A stretch of DNA of 51,076 nucleotides from Bin80 sp965207565 (GTDB lineage Bacteria; Bacteroidota; Rhodothermia; Rhodothermales; Bin80), in the NCBI GenBank assembly GCA_965207565.1, contig CBDBMQ010000014.1, positions 1-51,076 of the forward strand. Reading direction: 5' to 3'. The notes beneath the pieces were generated by a model that ran no database searches, had not been told where the DNA came from, and saw nothing but the letters and a program-made list of their open reading frames with translations. Shown here in pieces: positions 44,629 to 51,076 of this stretch. A program made the position numbers and the translations under genes. Every line of letters starts with the position of its first letter. The first letter of the stretch is position 1.

Positions 44629-46166
44629 AAATCAAGTAATGCAAAGTTTGATGCAATTGGTTGGTTTGGCTAACAAAGATTTCCATGTTGAGCAGGTTGC
44701 AGATGACCATAAAACAACTGATGAGGTCGTGGACATTTTCAATCGCTTAAACAGTGCCGGTACCAAGTTATCACAAGGAGATCTTGCGCTTGCAAAAATT
44801 GCTGCTAAATGGCCTAGTGTGCGTGATGAGATGCATAAAAGTGTTCAAGAATGGAGTGAAGACTACGACTTCAACTTCACCTTGGACTGGCTTCTGAGGT
44901 GCGTAAATGCGGTCACTCACGGAGAAGCAGTTTTCAGTCACCTGCATAATACTCCGCGAAACATATTCCAAAATGGGCTCCAAAGGACAGTCAAGCATGT
45001 GAATACGGTATTGAATCAGATCTCAAGCAAGCTGGGGCTTGATCATACCCGAGTATTATTTGCAAAATTTGCAATTCCTGTACTGATTCGACATTTGGAA
45101 TTGTGTAAGCAAGGAAAAATGATGAGTGCTGATGAATGGAATCTAATACTCTATTGGTTCTTGCAGGCAGGAATACACGGACATTTTTCCGGTACCACGG
45201 AGTCAAAAATTAGGCATGATTTACGTTTGGTAGACGGTGAACTGAGCGGTATAGAACGGCTCATTGCCGAGGTCGGGGCTACATGGGGGCGTGCACAAAT
45301 TATTGCATCCGACTTTGACTCTTGGTCAATCGGAGCCCGTACCTATCCAGTGCTTTACTGGTTGACACGCATGGGTAGGGCGAGAAATTTTTGTGACGGT
45401 ACCGAACTCCAATCCAGGATGCCGGGCCCTAGTTTTAAGTTGCAGGTGCATCATATCTTTCCAAAGAAGAGACTTTATAATGCGGGATACGCAAGGCCTC
45501 AAGTTAACGCTCTGGGAAATTTCTGCTTCCTCACCGCAAATTGCAATCAATGGATCGGGGCTGCATTTCCCGCGCAATCATCCGAAAACGTTGGTGGCAA
45601 AGACTCTGATCTTCGTCAAATTGGTTCGGAAGGCTACTTTCATTGGGTGAAAGAAAAACATCCTGGGGTGTTGGAGTCTCAATGGATCCCAATGGATGAG
45701 GAGTTATGGAAAATTGAGAATTATCCTGATTTCCTAAACGCTCGGCGCCAACTTTTGGCTAATGCCACGAATAAGTATCTGAGAGCCCTAAATCCGAGAC
45801 ATGCCGAGAGTGAGAATGCCAACAAGCCGCCGAGTGGAGTGGCAGCATCGGTCAAACCCCATACTCACATTGCCAGTACTGACGAAGAGCGTGAGTTGAG
45901 AGACCTACAGAAGTGGATAGAGTCATGCGGGCTTCCACGAGGAGATTTCGGCTTTGAATTAGAGTCGCTTTCAGGAGAGGGCAATAGAATCATCATTGAT
46001 TTGGCTTGGCCGAAAGGATTGCCTGAAGGGCTTGGAGATCCCATAGCAATTCTGGCTCAATGAATCTGCAGAAACTTATCAAGCTGTCAGCCAGTCAGGA
46101 TATAAGTGTTTTATTGACGTTCCTTCCTTCAAGCAGTATGTGGATGCAGAAATAGATGGAGAATAA
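44629..46166 (+). pseudogene. DUF262 (GmrSD-like) protein, 3' fragment with HNH-type region and a late frameshift
   Basis: This continues the DUF262 gene after the IS. It has the DUF262 motif 'IFNRLNSAGTKLSQGDLALA', a helical middle and the HNH/DUF1524-like nuclease motif 'LQVHHIFPKKRL' with 'NALGNFCFLTANCNQW'. The first frame stops at 46063, but just before it the next frame reads LNESAETYQAVSQSGYK and 'FIDVPSFKQYVDAEIDGE' to TAA 46164-46166, a natural DUF262 C-terminus. One extra G in CTGGCTC (about 46053) explains this. Joined to 42764-43218 and corrected by one base, the ORF would be 664 codons. A start at 44624 would lack the nuclease half. Confidence 0.85.
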
Positions 46167-46532
46167 ATTCAAGGAGTGAACGAAAATCAGACTTCAGAGA
46201 TTCGATGAGCGAAAAGATATTCACCGAATTCCCGCAAGCAAAATTGAGGGGACTATTTTCATTAAAATATTTGGCGTGACGATCGAATATACCCGAAGCT
46301 GAGACCATAAACAAGATTGTGAGCCCTGTCCATCCATGGTCACCAGTATAACGAACAAGTTTTATCGTTGCAGGGCGATGATAACCAGTGCTTGCGTGTC
46401 CCCTCTAAATCACTTCGTTGTCCGAATCGGAATCCTTTTGAAGGCTACCTAATTCAGATCATAAAGACTCCGCCTCTTCAAGTTTTTCTCTTTTATCATC
46501 GATTCCATAACACATCAAAAGATGGATATGCG
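46167..46532. other. Intergenic between DUF262 3' end and small gene B
   Basis: No gene is seen up to 46430. From 46431 the sequence is the 3' flank of direct-repeat copy B. The second small frame seen next to copy A is here interrupted by a stop codon (minus strand, after EEAESL). Confidence 0.5.
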
Positions 46533-46799
46533 TCACTTCAACCTCTTCGCACCAACCATCTTGCCGGAATCAACATGTTCTATGATAGTTGTGTAGGGAT
46601 ATATCGCATTGGTCAATACCTTCCATGAATCAATCTCGTTCTTACTTCTCACGGTGACCTTGCTAGATGGTAACCACAGTGATGATTTCATGGAATCAAG
46701 GAAATAAACTTCCCATTCGGTGTCATTATCAAGAATGATCTTTCTTCCCAAATTTTCCACCCTCTTAATTTGACAATAACCTTGTGTAATAGTGTTCAT
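46431..46799 (-). repeat. Direct repeat copy B flanking the DUF262 gene
   Basis: Counterpart of 42039-42412, in the same orientation, containing small gene B and about 100 bp of 3' flank. Together the two copies bracket about 4 kb holding the DUF262 gene and its ISL3 insertion. Confidence 0.7.
46533..46799 (-). CDS. Small conserved protein, copy B (paralogue of 42137-42412)
   Basis: An 88-residue protein, start ATG 46799 (MNTITQGYCQIKRVENLG). It shares 'SWKVLTNAIYPYTTIIEHV' and 'SGKMVGAKR' with copy A and has the same predicted beta-strand N-terminal half ('RKIILDNDTEWEVYF', 'SSKVTVRSK'). The first 10 residues differ from copy A. Function is unknown; it is cytosolic by lack of signal or membrane segments. 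Its stop is followed by the shared 3' flank. Confidence 0.6.
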   Translation of the reverse strand: MNTITQGYCQIKRVENLGRKIILDNDTEWEVYFLDSMKSSLWLPSSKVTVRSKNEIDSWKVLTNAIYPYTTIIEHVDSGKMVGAKRLK

Positions 46800-47068
46800 G
46801 GCTATGAATACTTGTGCCAGTTAAGGCCAAGACCGACCATTTTTCTTACACCCATTTTCTGAGAGTGTTGCATAAATTGGTTGGCGGGGATTGGTAAAAT
46901 GCATTGCCGGGACTAAACAGCGTTACTAATATGGGTGGATTGTAATTTTCCAAGATGGAAATTTATTGCACCTGCAGCGATTCACCTTGTTTTGTGGCAA
47001 AATAGAAATTTGACCTGAAGTACACTGAAACCAACGAAAGATGTGCCCTCAGCCCAGAAATTTTCAGA

Positions 47069-48091
47069 ATGAAAATTATTGACTCGGTCAATCTCTACCG
47101 ATATCAATTGCCGCTGATTCATTCCATCACATGGAAGAATCGGTCTTATTCGTATCGGAACGGGCTTCTGGTTTGTTTTCGAAGTGGGGATGATGAAGGC
47201 TGGGGGGACATTGCCCCACTGCCAGAATTCAGCCGGGAATCATTTTCAGAAGCGCAATCCCAGGCAACCACACTTGCAAAACTGCTCTCAAACACCTCGG
47301 TAGAGTCTCTTGGTTTTGAAGCCCCCGATCTCTACCCTTCTGTCCGATTTGGGTTTGAACTCGCTCAATTCAATCTGAATGCGGCAATAAGGAATCAATC
47401 CGAGGCTGAATTGGCACCGGTCGCATGCTGCAGGCTACTGAGCCGACAGAATCATGGAAACCCCGAGTCAATGGCTACACTCCGTGGCTACCAAGCCGTA
47501 AAGATTAAGGTTGGAAGGCAGGCATTGAGTGAAGATCTTGAGTTCGTGCACTCGGTTTGCAGTGAAAACCCCGATGTAGATGTCCGCATTGACGCAAACC
47601 GGGCGTGGACCCTACGAGTTGCTCAGACATTCCTTGATGCCACACGCCACCTGGCGCTTGATTACATTGAAGAACCGCTGAAGGATAAGGCTGATCTTGC
47701 AGCATTTGCCCGATCCAATCGTATTCCCCTGGCATTGGATGAAACCCTCCGCGAACCTGAAGCAGAACAATACCGCCAATTTGCCGATGTTTATGTTCTT
47801 AAACCCACCCTTTCAGGAGGAATGACCGGAACCATTGAAAGGATGAAGCAGGCGCAGGCCGATCAGATCCGATGTATCATCAGCTCTTCCTATGAATCCG
47901 GCGTCGGGATACTGGGCTTGGTCAAATTAGCGAGAACCATTCCTGAGGAAGTGCATGGCTTGGACACCTATAATGTATTCAAGTACGATGTACTCATAGA
48001 TCCACTGCCGCTGAATCACCCACGACCGCAATTCAACAGACACTCAATAAAGAAATCTGATCTGGACTTGTCAATTCTGAGCGAATTATGA
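47069..48091 (+). CDS. menC: o-Succinylbenzoate synthase
   Basis: MenC, an enolase-superfamily enzyme, dehydrates SHCHC to o-succinylbenzoate in menaquinone synthesis. The 340-residue protein shows the full active site: K145/K147 in VKIKVGR, metal ligands D175 (RIDANRAW), E201 (YIEEPL) and D224 (ALDETL), and K245 in VLKPTLSGG; 'IISSSYESGVGILGL' is the usual C-terminal barrel segment. Start ATG 47069. It is on the plus strand, opposite to every other men gene here, at the right edge of the accessory island. Confidence 0.94.
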   Translation: MKIIDSVNLYRYQLPLIHSITWKNRSYSYRNGLLVCFRSGDDEGWGDIAPLPEFSRESFSEAQSQATTLAKLLSNTSVESLGFEAPDLYPSVRFGFELAQFNLNAAIRNQSEAELAPVACCRLLSRQNHGNPESMATLRGYQAVKIKVGRQALSEDLEFVHSVCSENPDVDVRIDANRAWTLRVAQTFLDATRHLALDYIEEPLKDKADLAAFARSNRIPLALDETLREPEAEQYRQFADVYVLKPTLSGGMTGTIERMKQAQADQIRCIISSSYESGVGILGLVKLARTIPEEVHGLDTYNVFKYDVLIDPLPLNHPRPQFNRHSIKKSDLDLSILSEL

Positions 48092-48117
48092 CCTCCAATA
48101 TTAACCATTGACATGCG

Positions 48118-48642
48118 TTAACTAGGTCGAATAGCTTCAACCGCATAATAACGCGGTGTGAATCGACGAAGAAATGGGCGGATCCCTATACATGCGCCGT
48201 AGCTGGTCCATTTTTCAGTGCGAATGATCTTCCATCCGGCCTGCTCCAGGAGCCAATCAAACTGCCAGTCTTCAAATTCATGAAAATGCCGGTCCCATGG
48301 ATCAGATGGGTTGCAGTATGCTGATGCAAACCATAAACGAAGTGGCACCGTCGCAATAAGTCTGGGGGCCTGGATTGCACGCAGGACATTGTAGGGGGAA
48401 ACCAGATGCTCCAGAATCTCAAATGCGGTTACGAGATCTGCATCCGCTCCAAGAGGAGTGGCAATCTGTTCCAGATCTCCTTCTGTGTTTGTGACCACGT
48501 ATCCCGCAAGCTGCATCCGCCTGCCGAGTTCATTTGGGGTGCCCAAGTCAAGAATTCGTGCCGGTGGAGAAGACGCGGCATGTAAAAATTCTAGTGAGTT
48601 GCTAAATCGCCTCTCCAGCGTTTTGTTTAACCGGTTTGCCAT
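48118..48642 (-). CDS. SAM-dependent methyltransferase-like protein
   Basis: The 174-residue protein has a class I methyltransferase outline: 'ARILDLGTPNELGRRMQLAG' (an unusual motif I without GCG.G), 'ADLVTAFEILEHLVSPYNVL', 'RLIATVPLRLWF' and a C-terminal 'WLLEQAGWKIIRTEKW'. It is shorter than MenG/UbiE and lacks their usual motifs, so I do not assign menaquinone methylation. It is convergent with menC (26 nt between stops) and 56 nt downstream of menA. The altered SAM loop leaves catalytic ability uncertain. Confidence 0.7.
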   Translation of the reverse strand: MANRLNKTLERRFSNSLEFLHAASSPPARILDLGTPNELGRRMQLAGYVVTNTEGDLEQIATPLGADADLVTAFEILEHLVSPYNVLRAIQAPRLIATVPLRLWFASAYCNPSDPWDRHFHEFEDWQFDWLLEQAGWKIIRTEKWTSYGACIGIRPFLRRFTPRYYAVEAIRPS

Positions 48643-48698
48643 AACAATTAGGTTCAGGGGTTATCCAACGGGATTTTCTAATGAAACATGGCCTTCTG

Positions 48699-49584
48699 TC
48701 AAAAAATCCAACCTAGTGCAAAAATTACACTGTGCGCAAGGAGCAGAAATGCCGTTTGCCCAAGGAGCGGGTTTAGGTGGATAGAATCATGAATTGTAAT
48801 TAGCTTGTGCAGGATACTCATGGCCGGAATTAAAATTAAGACGGTGAGTCCTGCCCACACATGATCGCCGGTAACACGCACAAAATCGAGTGGTAACAGG
48901 GCTGCAATGACGAAGCAGCCAATCCATAGCCCAATGCCAAATTTGCGCCCAAACCGAACCACCAATGTTTTTTTATTTGCTTTGCGATCCTCTGCTATGT
49001 CACGAATATTATTGACGGTCAGGATTGCTACGGATAATAAACCAGGTGCAAAACCGGCAATGATCACACTTGATGTAATCTCCAGTGTCTGGACGTAGTA
49101 GGTTCCCCCAACAGCTACCGGGCCAAAGAAAATCAGGACGAATAAATCTCCCAGACCTTTGTAGCCATACGGCCATGGACCGGCCGTGTAAAGTATTCCT
49201 GCCAGAATGGATGCAAAACCAATGAGAAGAACTCCCCAACCACCTCGATAGACCAGAACCATTCCCAGAACTGTTGCAAGGGAAAATACCACAATGGTGG
49301 CCACCTTGACATGATGGGGAGCGATTAAGCCGGCCTGGGTGACGCGTGTAGGGCCTTTTCGATCCTTCGTATCTACGCCGCCCACAAAATCAGCATAGTC
49401 ATTACAGAAATTTGTCCCAATCGTGATCAGAAGCGCACAGGTCGCTGCAATCAGGACAACGCCAAAATTGAAGCCACCATCGTCCCATGCCATTGCAGAT
49501 GCCACAAGAATGGGAGCGATTGCAACAGGCAGCGTCTTCCGGACGAGACGCTAAAACCCAAGCATGGGCCCGACTCCCGCTCAT
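48699..49584 (-). pseudogene. menA: 1,4-Dihydroxy-2-naphthoate polyprenyltransferase, one frameshift near the start
   Basis: MenA attaches the polyprenyl chain to DHNA in the inner membrane. The UbiA-type first Asp motif is 'NFCNDYADFVGGVDTKDR' and the second region is 'TVNNIRDIAEDRKANKKTL'; about eight hydrophobic helices are present. The true start is ATG 49584 (MSGSRAHAWVLASRP), overlapping the menB stop as ATGA. The frame shifts near 49542, where CCGGAAG for CCGAAG adds one G; after correction the N-terminus reads ASRPKTLPVAIAPILVAS and joins smoothly. A shorter in-frame start near 49505 would lose the first helix. Confidence 0.88.
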
Positions 49585-50466
49585 GGTTTATATCCGTCCT
49601 TGTCAAAGTTTGGGGGACGTTTACTCAGGTATGCATTCTTACCTTCCTGTCCCTCCTCGGTCATATAAAACAACATTGTTGCATGTCCCGCCAATTCCTG
49701 TAGGCCTGCCTGCCCGTCACAATCTGCATTAAATCCAGCCTTCAGCAACCGGATGGCAATATTCGAATTCATGAGAATTTCTCTACACCACTGTACCGTA
49801 GTACGCTCCAGGTCATCCAGCCTTACCACCGTATTTACGAGTCCCATTTTCAAAGCTTCTGAAGCATTGTAGGGCCGGCATAAAAACCAGATCTCTCTGG
49901 CTTTTTTCTGACCTACATGACGGGCAAGATAGCTTGCCCCATAACCACCATCAAACGAGCCAACCTTCGGGCCCGTCTGCATAAACTTGGCATTATCTGC
50001 AGCAATCGTGAGATCGCAGATAACATGTAACACATGGCCTCCACCTACCGCCCACCCTGCAACCATGGCGATCACAGGCTTTGGACAGGTTCGAATCTGT
50101 CTCTGCAGATCAAGAACATTTAAGCGTTGCGTCCCCGAGCCTTGTTCCGTATATCCGTGATCTCCCCGAATGCGCTGATCCCCGCCAGAGCAAAATGCAT
50201 CTGGCCCTTCTCCAGTCAAAATAATGACGCCAATGGATGCATCATCACGTGCCTTTGCAAAGGCATCCTGCATCTCTGCCACCGTCAGCGGACGAAAAGC
50301 ATTCCGAACCTCTGGGCGATTGATGGTCACCTTTGCAATCCCTGCCGTTTCCGTATCTGCAATTCCTTTCTCATACAGAATATCCGTGTAGTCGCCGCAA
50401 CTTTCCCATTCTATCGGGCCTTCGACGATGGGTCGGTATGTGAAGTGGTGTTTTTTATTTGGACAT
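49581..50466 (-). CDS. menB: 1,4-Dihydroxy-2-naphthoyl-CoA synthase
   Basis: MenB (crotonase fold) cyclises OSB-CoA. Landmarks are 'KVTINRPEVRNAFRPLT', 'DAFCSGGDQRIRG', 'WAVGGGHVLHVICDLTIA' and 'QTGPKVGSFDGGYGASYLA'. The glycine in QTGPKVG is that of type I, bicarbonate-dependent MenB. The frame continues upstream of GTG 50330 with 'EGPIEWESCGDYTDILYEKG', typical MenB N-terminal sequence, but has no in-frame ATG. ATG 50466 fits if one A is removed right after it (MSNKKHHFTYRPIVEG). The start therefore needs a one-base correction. It lies 17 nt after the menD stop and overlaps menA by 4 nt. Confidence 0.9.
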
Positions 50467-50483
50467 AATCGTAATCAATGATT

Positions 50484-51076
50484 CTAAATCGTACTCTGAA
50501 TTGCTTTGCCGACAAGGCGGTAGAGAGCGGTATGCAATTCTGCATTCTGTGTCCGGTCTGTTTGCACTTCAATCAGATATGGGCCTGATGAAGATGCCGC
50601 AGATTGCCAGATTTCCCGAAACTCCTCGCAGGAATCCACTGAGGAATATGGAATCTGAAACTGCGCGGTAGCCCATCGAAAATCCATGCCATGGGGGGTT
50701 CCTAAAACTTTTTCAAATTCTTCATGACCCAGAGCAATCGGAAGCATGTGAAAGATACCGCCCCCATTATTGTTAATCACAACGATGATTACGTCACGCT
50801 CTCTCAGGAGGCTCAGTGAGTTCACGTCATGCAGCATGGCCAAATCTCCCAGCAGGACAGTCCCATAGCCAGACTGAGCTTTCGCAATCCCTGCAACCGT
50901 GGCAAGAGTACCATCAATGCCACTGGCACCGCGATTCGCAAAAACCCGCGAGGCATTTTGATCTCGCCGGAAAAACGTCTGTACGTCTCTAATTGGCATG
51001 CTGTTGGCACCGAACATCCAATTCGTGCTGTCCAATAGGTCGGAGAGCATCCATGCCAGAGATGGCTCAGAGAGAT
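50484..51076 (-). CDS. menD: MenD (SEPHCHC synthase), C-terminal part, cut by window edge
   Basis: MenD is a thiamine-diphosphate enzyme joining isochorismate and 2-oxoglutarate. Only about 197 C-terminal residues are in the window. They show 'NRGASGIDGTLATVAGIA' and the ThDP/Mg region 'GDLAMLHDVNSLSLLRERD' with VVINNNGGGIFHMLP, which distinguishes MenD from other ThDP enzymes. The frame is open through the right edge. It heads the menD-menB-menA run on the minus strand. Confidence 0.93.
   Translation of the reverse strand, partial: LSEPSLAWMLSDLLDSTNWMFGANSMPIRDVQTFFRRDQNASRVFANRGASGIDGTLATVAGIAKAQSGYGTVLLGDLAMLHDVNSLSLLRERDVIIVVINNNGGGIFHMLPIALGHEEFEKVLGTPHGMDFRWATAQFQIPYSSVDSCEEFREIWQSAASSSGPYLIEVQTDRTQNAELHTALYRLVGKAIQSTI

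Overview
The window looks like a chromosome segment from a Bacteroidota-type bacterium, most likely of the Rhodothermota/Balneolota branch. The indications are a SusC/SusD outer-membrane pair, two secreted proteins ending in Por/type IX secretion (T9SS) sorting domains, a GWxTD-domain protein, a large ASPIC/UnbV lipoprotein and a menaquinone (men) gene set. This placement is inferred from gene content; no rRNA or tRNA gene was found.

Layout. 1-6.3 kb: WD40-repeat gene, rhodanese, miaA, a membrane glycosyltransferase with a methyltransferase, and the 5' part of a T9SS-secreted beta-propeller gene, all cut by many single-base frame breaks. 8.5-11.9 kb (minus): SRAP peptidase, M24 aminopeptidase, GT4 glycosyltransferase, RsbW-like kinase. 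12-21.9 kb: ASPIC lipoprotein divergent from a GWxTD gene, a bidirectional terminator, then susC-susD. 22.2-23.6 kb: an IS110-family (IS1111-type) element with subterminal inverted repeats and a predicted 211-nt bridge/seekRNA. 23.9-32.2 kb (minus): a tightly packed run of cysteine desulfurase, DUF2064 protein, thrB, thrC, a truncated squalene/phytoene-synthase-like gene, purM, plsY, gpsA and an AlbA_2-domain gene. 32.7-40.4 kb: murA (plus), then on minus an LRR/T9SS protein, an FAD oxidoreductase and a membrane multihaem cytochrome with TPRs.

40.5-51 kb is a menaquinone locus: menE at the left, menC (plus strand), a small methyltransferase, menA, menB and the 3' part of menD running off the right edge. 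Between menE and menC sits an accessory island of about 5.3 kb. It holds a DUF262/HNH gene (GmrSD-like) split by an ISL3-family insertion with a perfect 8-bp target duplication. The DUF262 gene is itself flanked by two diverged direct copies of an otherwise unrecognised small gene.

The most interesting items are the IS1111-type element, whose non-coding 3' region folds into a long stem and carries a 10-nt match to the predicted circle junction; the reconstructable DUF262 gene between duplicated small genes; and the cytochrome, which joins a possible b-haem quinol module, five c-haem motifs and TPRs beside an FAD oxidoreductase. By hand count there are about 23 frame breaks, 18 of them in the first 6.3 kb. 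They stop abruptly inside one gene, which points to sequence or assembly error there rather than wholesale gene decay.
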